Shown: positions 43,901 to 55,800 of the stretch, in pieces
Position numbering within the stretch: the stretch's first letter is position 1
How the letters are laid out: each line of letters begins with the position of its first letter
DNA from: Onthophagus taurus
Lineage: Eukaryota; Arthropoda; Insecta; Coleoptera; Scarabaeidae
Reading direction: 5' to 3'
NCBI RefSeq assembly: GCF_036711975.1
Contig: NC_091966.1
Location: forward strand, 39,005,501-39,069,500
Length of the DNA stretch: 64,000 bases
Translations under genes and position numbers: made by a program
The notes under the pieces: model-generated
Databases searched by the model: none
What the model was told of the DNA's origin: nothing
What the model saw: the letters and a program-made list of their open reading frames with translations, nothing else

Positions 43901-46900
43901 ACCCATACCTGTTGTGGTAAATATAAGAAAAAAATTCCATGTCTCTTAGTTAAGTGGTAATAGACATATTTTTGAAAATGTTAAAAATCGTTCCCGTACA
44001 TCATATCTTTAGGTACTTCAAATTATAAATTTTTTAAATAACGCGTTTTTTTGCAGAAAAACAAGCAATAATATTTTTTAGGAAAAGAAAAATGGCAAGT
44101 GTTATACCATTTTGGAATCTTGACTAATCAGGCCATCTTTTAAAATAATTTGCCAAGGGTGTTGTACTACTCCTTTGTTTAGAAATCGGTTGACAGAAGC
44201 GCATTAACATCAGGAGATCCTAGCAGAGCATATAGTCATTTTTCTTGGATTTGTCGATAATGATTTTCTATTAATGCAGAATAATTCACACCACACACGG
44301 CAAGGATCGTAACACAGTGCATTGAAAAACTTGGTATTCCAAAAATGGACTGTCCTGCTGAAAGCCCGGATCTTAATCCTATTGAGCTTATTTGGGACCA
44401 GCGAAAAAGGCGTGCAAGACGTTGCATACCTACCGCAACAACACGTAAAGAGTTCTGATTGGCCCTTATTGACCAACAGAATTATTTTCCTGCTATTTTC
44501 TCTTTGCTGATCTCTATGCTAAATTCAATGACAAGTGTCATCCATTTGAGTTGTTCTTGTCCATAACAGGAACAGATATTAATCTGGATATGAGGTCAAA
44601 TTATTTTCTTTGTACTTTATCGATGTTATTTATTTTTGTTTTTTCTACATGTTTCGAGGAATCTGAGCCCTCATCATCAGGAAGAAATCGTCTATTTTTA
44701 TGAATAAATTTCCACCATGTTCCGTTTTTCTATTTGTTGTTATTGATGTTTATCGATTACTTATAAATTTTAATTTTCTCGTTGTGGTGTGTTCAGTAAT
44801 GGAGGGCCGTGACACCTCTTGAAAAATAAATAACATCGATAAAGTACAAAGAAAATAATTTGACCTCATATCCATTACTACACGTTGGTAAGAAGACAGA
44901 ACAACAATTACAAAGATATTAATCTCTTCCACTCAATTATGCTGATTATAGATGGGATGTCACCGAAGAGTTTAATATGTTCGACTTTTTAATGAGTTTG
45001 CAACGTATACGGAAGAAATGCTAACACTATCTTTATCTGTGGTGTAGCAGGGACGTTTATATTTTATGTTGGACAGAATTAGGCATAACGTGAAGAATTT
45101 TCTTTGGATTATAGAAGGTCATAATTAAATTTGGACGATTTTGTTGAATATAAAAATCTTCCGAAACGTTACAAAACTATGGAATATATGAAACGGGTAA
45201 TGTGAGATGCGGCCATCACATCTTTTTCACGATAGATGTCTTCACCGATATCTTAACCTACATTTTCACAGATTTCCTTGACTTGTGATACTAAATTAAT
45301 TTTTCCAAAGCTTTCAATTTGGATTAAAATTGTAAATATAACTTCTTGATGTTATATGGTACTGTTTTTTTATGAGATGAAAGTATTATTTTGAAATAAC
45401 CAATTTTGCTTTGATAATTCCTGTTATACTTTTTTGGCCAAATAATTGGTCACTTTGAGAAAGACTTTTAATTGGATTTTTTGATAGCATAAGTTTTTTT
45501 GTTCATTTTTAAGCTATTTGGCTATTTATAGCTTATTTCTGACCTCAAATTCTCATAAAAACGTCAAGATTAACCCAAGCCATATGGCTACCACATTTAA
45601 ATTCCTCTTTCGATTTCCAGTAGTGGAATTAATTTGGGAAGGAAAGGGTTAAGGTAAAAGAAAGATAAAACATAATTGATAAAGATGTTTTTCAGTTTCG
45701 CCTCCTTTTTCTAGCTTCTGGACGCTTTTTGACATTCTTCAATCTACTTTCTAATGTAAGTACTTCAAGACTGCACATAACACAAAATACGATCAGAAAT
45801 AAAATTGAAAGAAGACAAATAGATAAAAACCTTACATAAATATTTAAATGAGCTAAGACGATAGCAGAAAATGTTAGAAAAATATCTGTTTTTGTCATTT
45901 ATCTCGTGCAAATATGTATGGAGAGTAAGAAAAGGTTAAAAGCAATCAAAAACAGGATAATAAAGAAGCAAAAAATTTGGATTTGCAGATATGATGATAA
46001 ATTTAATGGCCAAAATGTATAGATCCATCAAAATCATTCTTATTTATTTTTTATTAAATTTTTGTATATTGAACTTCGTTTTGTTCGAAGGAAGCTTCAA
46101 ACTGAAGAATTAAGAACTATGAATATCGCCAAAATAATTCAAAAAATCAATTTAAATGTCACATTTGACGTTTCGAATGACAGTTTCAAGAAAAATTATT
46201 GAGACATGCCATTTTTAAACTTTAACCTTACTCAATATTTTGAACATTTGTATCAATACATCGAATTTTGATATATTTGAATGTTAAGAGGACTAATTAA
46301 GAGGTAAAAAAAGTTTTAAAATATCTTTCCCTTCTAAAATGTCAATTTGACAATTTGATCGAAAATTGTAATGATAAGTTTTTAATTGAGAAATTAGATA
46401 TTTTGAATAATTTCAGGTTAAGTCACATATTAAATGTTAAACTAAAACTTAAAAGTGATTATTTTTAAAAATGAAATTGTTAATATGACATTTTAATTAT
46501 ATTAAAAAGCCTAATAAAGTTTGAAATGTCAAAATGACATTTCCTATTTTAAAAATGACATTTTAAATACATATTAAAATTAATTTGTCGCTTGAAATAA
46601 AAATTAATTAAAACTGTAATCGATTGTAATTGATCAAAGTAATGAATCATGTTTATGTTTTTGAAATGTAAAAATTGGTGTTTGAAAAATAAAATGCGTC
46701 ATTCGCAAAATTATTGTTACCTCACGAGTACATTTGATTGTAATCCTACAATGTGGTTGCGATGTATTTTCTGTATCTGAATCTTCTCCAGTTTCGGAAC
46801 TTTCCTCTCTTTGCCTTTAAAACAACAATAAAAAAAATTTATATACTACGTAGATTAAATCCTTTAAAAATCAGTGAAAAAAGTGGTAACAAAGAATACA

Positions 46901-47254
46901 AACCGTTAAAAACAACTCAAGCGTGATAAAACAAATTTTTATTATTATTATCATTTTAATAACGCAAAATAAAAAACGAGAAAGAAACCATAAAATTTGT
47001 ATTGTATTGAAAAGTAAAAAATAAACTTTAATTAAATCAGGTGAGCCTAAAAAAGAAGTGAAACAAAGGAACACGTCTCGTCGCAGAAACCCAAGAGTCG
47101 AGAGAATCGATCGTCAAGTATTTGCACCTTCTCGATTCTAAAAAAATTATACTTACTTGATCATTTTTTCGAGGACTTTTTTCTTTTCCCATCCTTCCTG
47201 TGTTTTCACCCATGCTTCACCTGGAGATCGCCAATCTTTCGAAATAAATGGCAT
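40942..47254 (-). CDS. FBXO32: F-box only protein 25/32 (atrogin-1/MAFbx type)
   Basis: Four exons: 47254-47157, 46814-46721, 41819-41189, 41126-40942, all GT-AG and in phase, 1008 bases, 335 residues (human FBXO25 358, FBXO32 355). The start '[20 protein letters not shown]' matches the family N-terminus. A Ser/Glu-rich spacer follows, then '[20 protein letters not shown]' and '[16 protein letters not shown]', the conserved helical region. The F-box comes next (about residues 185-225, '[20 protein letters not shown]'). The end has the family's Cys-rich '[19 protein letters not shown]'. It is the substrate receptor of an SCF ubiquitin ligase; the vertebrate FBXO32 drives muscle protein loss, FBXO25 is nuclear. 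Flies have one gene for both, and I cannot choose; the symbol is a family guess. A FOXO-type site lies 46 bp upstream. IFT172 begins 564 bp downstream on the same strand. Confidence 0.92.
41820..42540. other. Left part of the large FBXO25/32 intron 2
   Basis: AT-rich intronic DNA. Near 42245-42285 the phrase GAAGATGGCTCTTAGCCGAAACTAG resembles the 3' part of Penelope-like elements. Nothing else is recognisable. Confidence 0.4.
42541..43325. other. Intronic DNA without firm element
   Basis: Short open frames near 42553-42849 on both strands show no motif. It may be Penelope-like or LINE debris, but I cannot identify it. Confidence 0.35.
43330..44560 (+). pseudogene. Tc1-like transposase relic(s) in FBXO25/32 intron 2
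   Basis: In broken plus-strand frames: '[18 protein letters not shown]' near 43385-43450 (helix-turn-helix region), '[12 protein letters not shown]' near 43485, '[17 protein letters not shown]' near 43695-43750, then a second catalytic-part copy near 44190-44480 with 'TPHTAR' and '[20 protein letters not shown]'. The 'PDLNPIE-IW' block is diagnostic of Tc1-like elements. The block before 'FLLMQNNA' occurs twice (43685-43800 and 44187-44285) with about 240 bp of other sequence between, so either two copies or a rearranged one. Inactive. Confidence 0.75.
44586..44873. repeat. Perfect 52-bp inverted repeat with Penelope-like sequence in the loop
   Basis: 44586-44637 (beginning GGATATGAGGTCAAATTATT) is the exact reverse complement of 44822-44873, with 184 bp between. 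On the minus strand the loop holds CTGATGATGAGGGCTCAGA and CCTCGAAACATG, a phrase typical of Penelope-like element ends. The two arms look like two element ends joined in opposite orientation. Confidence 0.9.
44900..46720. other. Right part of FBXO25/32 intron 2
   Basis: AT-rich intronic DNA with no supported gene. Short frames such as 45692-45898 (minus) are hydrophobic but isolated, and have no motif. The region 46180-46600 has repeated TGACATTT phrases, without clear periodicity. Confidence 0.4.
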
Positions 47255-47300
47255 ATCTCGCTCTTCTCTATTCACAACCCAACCTGTCCGCTACCACCGA

Positions 47301-47309
47301 TGTAAACAT
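47301..47309 (+). promoter_or_regulatory. FOXO-type site upstream of FBXO25/32
   Basis: TGTAAACAT (minus strand ATGTTTACA) contains GTAAACA, the forkhead/FOXO core. It lies about 46 bp upstream of the start codon at 47254. Vertebrate FBXO32 is a known FOXO target. An E-box CAGCTG follows at 47326-47331. Both are short matches. Confidence 0.45.
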
Positions 47310-47331
47310 ACACAATAACACAACACAGCTG

Positions 47332-48400
47332 TTTTTCCTGGAAGCGATGTTGCCAATTCGGGCGACAAAACACGAATATGAATCCGCCAGACTTTCACGT
47401 TTCGTTTCGGCGATCAGGTTATCTCGAAAGATCTCGATTTTCAATACACTTTACAATTGCTGATTTAAATTTATATTTAAGATTATTTTAAACGGAATGG
47501 ATGGTTGGTCTAGTTTTAAATTATTTTAATGTTAAACAGCTGTTCTGCGCAGTTCTCCAACAAGAAAAAAAAAACAGCCTGAGATATTCGATTTATTTTC
47601 AAGGTGAAACTCCATTTCTAACAAATGAAGTATAATTGTATTAATTTGAAATGTTGAAAAATAATTGCTGTACAGAAATAGCTCTGGAATTATCTCCTTT
47701 ATATCATAAATAAACTTAATTTGGAAATAATAATCAACGAATTTATTGAAGATTTTTGATTGGAACGCAATTTGAAGGTAAAGATTTCATTATTATTACC
47801 ATATTATATTATAATTGCTGCATTTATTATTTATTATCTTATTATTTTATTAATTATTTTTCTATAATTTAAATTTGAACGTATTAATTTTACTTTGCAA
47901 ACAGAGATGGCGCAATATCTCTGTTGTATATATTTATACAACTCACATTTTTTCAAACGCCCGTCTTATCAATACAGTATAATACATACCGAGTTGATTT
48001 ACTTTCCTATATACAATAAATAATTTAAATATTAATTTATTATGTATTATTTTGACTTTGCAAACATAGATGGCGCTCTAATTTATGTTTTTCAAATTGT
48101 CAAATTTATAAATTGATTAAACAACTCACATTTCAAATAATTACTTAAATAGGTATGGTAACAACGCCATATCTTATCAGTACAATACAGTACATACTGA
48201 GTTAATTTATTTTCCTATATACAATAAATAATTTAAATATTAATTTATTATGTACGACTTTGACATTGCAAACATAGATGGCGCTCGAATTTCTCTGTTT
48301 CAAATTGTCATATTTATAAATTGCTTTATTTGCAAAAATCAATTAATGAAGTTTCTTTAATTGGAGTTGTTCCATCACTGCTGGAATGTTAGTGCAACGT
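47332..48400. other. Intergenic region with diverged tandem repeat
   Basis: No gene. It lies between FBXO25/32 and the LINE relic. The left part holds promoter sequence of FBXO25/32. The right part has ~208-bp repeats described separately. Confidence 0.5.
47878..48330 (+). repeat. ~208-bp tandem repeat (about 2.3 units) with a TAGATGGCGCT motif
   Basis: CTTATCA(A/G)TACA starts at 47965 and 48173 (offset 208). Each unit runs through CCTATATACAATAAATAATT and ends with TTTGCAAACATAGATGGCGCTC. A partial unit at 47878-47920 has only the end (ACAGAGATGGCGCAA). The AGATGGCG core is conserved in all three. Confidence 0.8.
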
Positions 48401-48439
48401 TTTCGGTCGCTGCTTAAAACATTTTATTTAGATTTTGCA

Positions 48440-49480
48440 TTGAAATAAATATCGCTGGGTGCCAACTCTAACAATGGATGTTCTGCTTGGCCTATCTCCT
48501 GTCTGCTTTGAATTTGCATATAGAGAAGTGGCTAGAACTACCATTTAGAAATTTAAGCAATATGCTCAAAACTGCTCCGACTTGTCCTACCAATGGGCTG
48601 CGGAAGACACTAAAAGCACTGATATTGTGCTATCAATGCCGTCAGATTTGACGGGATCACTACCGGTGATTAATGCTCGATACCAGATTGTACTGCCTGA
48701 ACGGTAGTCTTGGATTGAAAACGAAAATTCTGTGGTTCAGGCAGATATTTGCATGTTCACAGATGGATCAAAAAAGCCGGAAGGGGTAAGGGCAGGAGTA
48801 TACTGCCAGACACTTCGGATTAAGTAAGCTTTCAGCCTGGGTATGTGCTGTACTGTATTCTAGGTGAAATTATTTACTATTGACATGGGTGCTAAAATCC
48901 TTCTTGAGAGAGGGGTGAAGAACATGGCAGTACGATTTTTCTCAGACACTCAAGCCGCTCTCCAGGTGCTGCAGGCCATGAAAACGGTGTTGGCTCTGGT
49001 TAATGACTGTAAAAGAACTTTAAATACACTCAGTTGTGATAACACAGTTTCTCTGATTTGGGTCCTAGGTCACTCTGGGGTTGTTGGCAATGAAGCGGCA
49101 GCTAAGCTAGCATGAGAGGGCAGTGCCAAAGCGTTTGTGGGGCCAGAGTCAGCAGGTGGTATATCATTTGCGATGGCCAAACATAGGATTGGACTGTGAG
49201 CTAAAGAGAAACTTCGCCTACTATGTTGTTTATTAACATCGACACTGTCAAACCCGTGAATATTTTAGGACTGGCTCGTAGCAGTATTAAAATTCTAATG
49301 GGTGTCTTTACTGGTCACTGCCGATTAAAGACACACTTCTACTTGTTGGGCCTAGCCGACTATGTGTGGAGGACGAAGGGACGGTTGAGCATATTTTATG
49401 CCGCTGTTAATCGTATCAGATTCTCGATTTTTAGGTCGCAGTTTATCTCCAGAAAGGATCTGAATAACTTTTAACCGTGC
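48440..49480 (+). pseudogene. LINE relic with RNase H domain
   Basis: Plus-strand frames read 'ICMFTDGSKKPEGVRAGVYC' near 48745-48805 (RNase H first Asp block), 'FFSDTQAALQVLQAM' near 48935-48985 (third block), 'TVSLIWVLGHSGVVGNEAAA' near 49045-49105 (the WVPGH-G--GNE block) and then the 'LLTGHCKL..H....G' type tail near 49300-49350. RNase H after RT is typical of R1/LOA/I-type LINEs. Stops and shifts are present, and no RT remains next to it. Confidence 0.75.
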
Positions 49481-49520
49481 AAGGTATTAATGTTCGTTGG
49501 CAGTCAATCTTGTGGTTGGA

Positions 49521-49697
49521 GACAGAGTTCAGTAGTCAGTTTTGGAACAAAGAGAGAGACAGTCAGTCTTGGTGTCCGAGACAGAGTTCAGCAGTCTGTT
49601 TTGGAGCAACGAGAGAGTCAGTCAGTCTTGGAACCCGAGACAGAGTTCAGCAGTCAGTTTTGGAGCAAAAAGAGAGTCCAAAAATATGAAAATTAGA
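49521..49697 (+). repeat. 59-bp minisatellite, three units
   Basis: GACAGAGTTCAG starts at 49521, 49580 and 49639, each followed by (T/C)AGTC and TTTTGGA(A/G)CAA. A degenerate unit lies near 49820. The open frames in this stretch are a by-product of the repeat, not a gene. Confidence 0.85.
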
Positions 49698-49699
49698 AG

Positions 49700-52600
49700 A
49701 GTGTTAAAAAAAATCAGTATTCGGAGCATGACACAGAAGAACTTTTACAACAAAAGTTGTAACAAATTGTACCCTTAACACAATGCCCTGTAACATTTTT
49801 GCTCCCAGATGCATCAATGACACAGAGTTTAGCAGTCAATTTAGGAGCAGAGAAAAAGAAGTCTGTTATTTAGAGTCAACATCGGATGCTATTTCGAACA
49901 TCTTTCACTCTTCCAAATAGACTTACACATGGCCGAAGTAAACCGTTAGGATGTACAAAGGCAGCGTTGGGCCCAAGTGCTTTGATTATACCACGTGTGG
50001 TTTAACCAATCTCACTTGAAACTACATACATACATATAGTCAAATTTGGAGTTCAGTCAGAAGACATTTGGCAGTTAGTGACGGTCACTTGAAGAGGTTG
50101 GAAGCAGTCAGAGTTCCAGTTGATGATAGAACAAAGCAAAAACGAGTTCCAGATCCAGAAAAACAGTGAGCCGTTCATGAGTTGGAATTTGAGTTCATAA
50201 AGTGGAGTTCAGTGGAAAGGTTCGGATAAGAAGAATCGAGACCAGAAACGGGAAAGAAGATCATTGATCGAAAAAATCTTCTATTCTGTGATCAAAATCA
50301 AAAGTTGTACGACAAATTTCAATTAGTTGCATACGCATTGCACACCCACACGTTAATGTAAGAGCCGCTCCTTACAATTGTATCATTTCTTTGATATAAA
50401 CTAAAAGTGTTTGAATATCCTAGGTAGTTTATGGTGGTGGAACTGAATGTATACTTTTCTGAACTGATTTTTGCTTCAAAATATAACCTTCTCAATTCGT
50501 GCTGAACAAAACCCTGTGAAACACCTGGTGGCGCAGCCTTTGATTCTGTAAGTTTCAATGACATTTAAACTAGATCACAACATCTACCTTAACGATTGTA
50601 TAACTATTTTAGATACATTAAGTCATCTGTCTCGGAGTCTGTAGCAACATTGTGATACTATCCTGTTACTACATGGCCTTGTTACTACATAGTTTGCTTT
50701 GTTGTAACAACTGTTGCAAGCACACCGTCCATTTTGATGGTTTGCAGAACCTGTAGTTAACGCTGTAGTGTTTAGGCAAAAACAAGTTAATGATAATACC
50801 GTTATCTGTACGAATGCACACTATTGCATCACGAAAAAACAGCAAAACCTAACTTTTGCACAAATGGTAGGTTGGAACTTGGAACATCAAAAAAACGGTT
50901 TTGGATATTGTGGGTTCTCTTGTTCTCACCCATGCAGGAAATAAATACCTTTTAAAACTATTTGCGTAAATTTTGCCGTTTTTATGGCAAATGAAGAAGC
51001 TGACAGTGACTAACAGTAATCTTACATCAAAAAATTATTCCACATAAATCTCGCCATTTGAGTTATTTAGCTATTCAGCAAATTTAAAAGTTTTCTACAA
51101 CTTCAAACAAATTTAGATATAACTATGGTCAAATCTGTTTTGAAATATTTTTCAAGTATATACCAATTTTGATTAAAAAAACACTATGTAATTTTTCATT
51201 ATATTTTATTTCAACAAGTTTCGCAAATCTGCCGATGAAATGCCATTACAATCACAGAAATGAAACGAAAAAGAAAAATTTGATTTGTATATGAAATTTC
51301 AATGTGTATAATACGTATTGTCAGACTGTTACAAAAACTACCGCACAAATCGCGATGTACACACGTGAAGACTTACAAATGTACCTGCTTTTAAACATTT
51401 TTGTTAGGCTCCTTTACAAAAGATTCCACTTTAATTACATTTAATAATTTCCTTTTAGCTGCCTGCATCTTCGACACACCAATAAATTCCCTAATGAATG
51501 TTATGTGGGTGAAATGCACGAAACTCCGATATTTTTGCATCTTTTCTTATTTTAAGAACTTTAAGAATGGTTTTTTAGGCAGCGGAGCACACAAACTTAT
51601 ATTTTATTAGAATTATTTACCTTTACCTATACTATAATTGTTTTTTTTTAATTTCTTAATTGCTTAAGTTAGGCGAACACTACTTTAGTAGATCAATTTA
51701 TTTTTTTTATATGAGGCACCATTAATTTTATAATAGTTAGGTGATTTTCATTCAATACCTTAAGGCAAAGTACACAGATCCCTTGTCTATTTTCATTTTT
51801 TTTTTGATAAATTCGTTTCCAATCAAACTTTTTTTTAGGAGATTTTAATTAAAAAGAGAAAATTAATTTATTGCGCCCCTATTAACTATGAAACTAAAAT
51901 TGGCGCAAATTAATTTAATTTGATACATTTGATCATTCTGGCGTCCTTGTTCAGTCTACATAAGTTTCTACAGTCTACGTATTAACCTAAAACAGTTTTA
52001 TAAGATCTACTTTTCTTTGTTACTAGGAAATCGTTGTGGACTAAAATACTAAAGCTCGTGATGTCACAATTTACTAAATAGTTATGGACGATCTTGTTTA
52101 ATGAACAGTATTGCCTAAGTAATGTACAGAATTGTTCAAAAAACGAGTTCCGTGTTAATATTGCATTGAAATTGTGATGGATTTCATGTAAATTAGAAGA
52201 ATAATTCGGTACGATTTCCAATGACAGAGATTTCCTGGATTAAAACTTATTAAAAATTAATTTTGATATTGAAAAAATCAAATTAAAAAAAAAAACAAAC
52301 AGTGCTTTTCCTTAATTATTAGGTATACAAGTCCCTATTAGTACTAGATCTACAAGTTTTACAATTCTTTTCGTCTATATAAAAATTAAGAAAATATATT
52401 CTGTTATCAGTGATGATAATTAAGTCATAATCCAAATGGAGTAATAATAATAAATACTTAATCGCTAAAGTTGTAATACAATGTAGTTGTAATTACAGTA
52501 CCTATTGAGATGTTATTAAAATTGGGGCGTGTGTGATGGACAAAGCAGTTTTGCTGGCTAGGAATTAGGGTGGCTTTGATTTTTAGGAATTCGAAATGCC

Positions 52601-52890
52601 AAAAAACCTTAAAAACTATTTTAGTAAACATTTTTAAGTATCTTAAACAATTTTAATACGCCACAGTTTCACCGTCCATCAAATAAAGCAATTCGAATCC
52701 CCTCATTTCAATCAAAAATTTGCAACAATCTTCCTTATTTTACGAGGAATGATCACATAATACCAAAGTTATCAAGAAAATCATCACAAATTCCCAATTC
52801 AAACTGCTTGTTGATTTCTTTATCCTTCTTACAACATCGTTATTATCAAATTTTAACCTATTTTATTTGTTTATCTTAAATTTAGGGGTA
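49700..52890. other. Intergenic region, possible remains of an LTR retroelement
   Basis: No gene supported. Direct phrases like GAGTTCAGTCAG and GGAGTTCAGTGG recur between 49480 and 50215, a composition seen in untranslated leaders of insect LTR elements, but no LTR pair was found. The part from 50600 to 52890 is AT-rich and holds the downstream region of the minus-strand gene that ends at 52898. Confidence 0.35.
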
Positions 52891-52897
52891 GTACTTT

Positions 52898-55800
52898 TTA
52901 GAGGCCCGGTTTCATTAAACGTTCCCCTGCGGCAATTTCTTCGTCGTCGCTCGTTGACGAAGAATCGGAGGTAGATGTTGACGACGATACCAAACGGGTC
53001 TCCCCAAAAGTCGGTTGTCTTCTTACCATTACTTTTGGTGAATCCCTCGATAAGAACCAAGATGGTCTCCGATTGTTGTTGTTGGCTGAAGAGCCACCCT
53101 CTTCGGGGATCGTATCATGTGTAATTGATCTGAAGACTCATGAAGTGTGAGGAGGAGATAAGTATGCGTTTAAATGAGATGGCGTGTTGATCGAAATGTA
53201 GATAATTATGGAAAGTTTTAACTCAAAATAATGCATTAAATATTGTTTCCAATTTTATTAAGTAGTTATTCGATGTTAAATTTGATGCATTACTTTTTTA
53301 GTTAACTCTTGAGTGATTGATGCGTTCTATTAATCTAAACCCATCTAAATTTCTAAGCTCTAAAACCCCAGCAGCTTTATAAGCGTGACCTATGAGTATT
53401 TACTAAGATTACAGCGTCCATAATAATGATGACCAGTATTTAACTTTACTCACGGTGTATAGACAACATAAACTACAATCAGTCTTTTCAGTAGTTTTAC
53501 AAGAAGTGCTAACACAACTAGTTAGTGATCATTCTCGTTAATGTGCTTTATTCCTTACGAACAACCATTTAAAAAGTTATTTATTACTGGGTGCTTGAAT
53601 TAATGTTGTTAGTTGTTTGTTTAACGAAAAGTTTTTAAATATTTTCTTTTAGTTAATATCGTTAATTGCAGAAAAAAAATGTAAGTAAGAAGTGGTTAGA
53701 AAAGTTGCGCTCTAACAGCGCAAATATTCTTACATTATTAGCACAAATGATTGATCATCGTGTACTAGTGTTACTGGCATCATCATTGATGGCAGGATCA
53801 GGGCATTCATCATCATCAACACACCCGCTAAGCTCCAGCATGGAGCCTCTACGGGCTTGTCTTCTTTGTCCGGGAGTTTGAGGCGCCGCCGGTAATTGCG
53901 TCAACGTCGGCGTTCCCATCGATGTTGGCCCTAAAGGTGTCGTCCCTAAAGTGGTTGGCCCCATTGACGTCTTTTGAAGTACTCCCAATGGATCGCCCGT
54001 TACACCATCTTCAATTAGTAGAATAGCGTTTGGACCTGCGGATCCTCTTCGTTCTTTTTGAGGAGATGATTCTGCACTGCTTATTTGACCTGAACCCGTA
54101 CTTTCTCTTCTAAAGAGACCGATTACTGAAGAACGTGGGTAATCCAAACCACCTTAAAAAGTTATACAAATGTATTTATGGTTGGTATACTATATAAAAT
54201 TTGCTTTAAAATGGTTTTTGTTTCATGACGATATCACAATTCGTTTTTGAGATATTACAAATTAAGTTGCATATGTGTCAAGTTAATCTCAATATCAATA
54301 GGGTTAAATTAAATGGTTATATCATAAGGATTTATAGGAATGAATAAAATATTATTTGGGTACTAAAACTAAATTAAATTTGCTACAAAACGGTTTTTAA
54401 ATCATCTTGATATCTTAATTACTTTTTGAGATATGATTGTTTCAAAATTGGTACTTATAATCTTAATCTGTCATAAGTGGATATACAGAGACGAATTAAA
54501 AAAATCACTACGTCAAAATTTATGGAAATAAAGAAATGAGTTTCAACGCATTAAATCTTAATAAAATTTGCTTTAAAATGGTTTTTGTTTCATGAGGATA
54601 TCACAATTCGTTCTTGAGATATTACGAATTAAGTTGCATTTGTGTTAAGTTAATCTCAATATCAATAGGGTCAAATTTAATGGTAATATCATCAGGATTT
54701 ATAGGAATGAAAAAAATATTTTTTGGGTACTAAAACTACATTAAATTTGCTACAAAACTGTTTTTAAATCGTCCTGATATCTTAATTACTTTTTGAGATA
54801 TGATTGTTTTAAAAGTTGTATTTATAATCTTAACCTGTCATAAGTGGATATACAGAGATGAATTAAAAAAATCACTACGTCAATATTTATAGGAATAAAG
54901 AAATGACTTTCACCACACTAAATATTGATGAAATTTGCTTTAATATGGTTTTTGTTTTATGAGGATATCACAATTCGTTCTTGAGATACTATGTATTAAA
55001 TTACATTTGTGTCTACTTAACCTCAATGTCAATAGGGTTAAATTTAATGGTGATATCATTAGGATTTATAGGAATCAAAATAATATTTTTTGGGTGCTAA
55101 AACTACATTAAATTTGCTTCAAAACTGTTTTTAAATCATCCTGATATCTTAATTACTTTTTGAGATATGATTGTTTTAAAATTAGTATTTATAATCTTAA
55201 CCTGTCATAAGTGGATATACAGAGATGAATTAAAAAATCACCACGTCAATATTTATAGGAATAAAGAAATGACTTTCACCACATTAAATATTGATGAAAT
55301 TTGCTTTAATATGGTGTTTGTTTCATGAGAATATCACAATTCGTTCTTGAGATACTACGAATTAAGCTGCATTTGTGTCTACTTAACCTCAATATCAATA
55401 GGGTTAAATTTAATGGTGATATCATTAGGATTTATAGGAATCAAAAAAATATTTTTTGAGTGCTAAAACTACATTAAATTTGCTTCAAAACTGTTTTTAA
55501 ATCATCCTGATATCTTAATTACTTTTTGAGATATGATTGTTTTAAAATTGGTATTTATAATCTTAACCTGTCATAAGTGGATATACAGAGATGAATTAAA
55601 AAAATCACTACGTTAAAATTTATGGAAATAAAGAAATGATTTTCAATACATTAAATCTTAATGAAATTTGCTTTAAGATGGTTTTGGTTTTATGAGGATA
55701 TCACAATTCGTTTTTGAGATATTACGAATTAAGTTGCATTTGTCAAGTTAACCTCAATATCAATAGGCTTAAATTAAATGGTTATATCATACGGATTTAT

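Noticed and set aside
49477-49778. Three overlapping open frames with repeated peptides
   Set aside because: The 59-bp repeat is not a multiple of three, so all three frames cycle through the same peptides; this is a repeat artefact, not a gene.
50319-50564. 81-codon minus-strand ORF
   Set aside because: No motif, no splice context and a repeat-rich neighbourhood; cannot be supported as a gene.
53755-54147. A complete stand-alone 130-residue protein
   Set aside because: The frame is open across a good acceptor at 54153 and joins in phase to the exon at 56326; it is an exon, not a whole gene.
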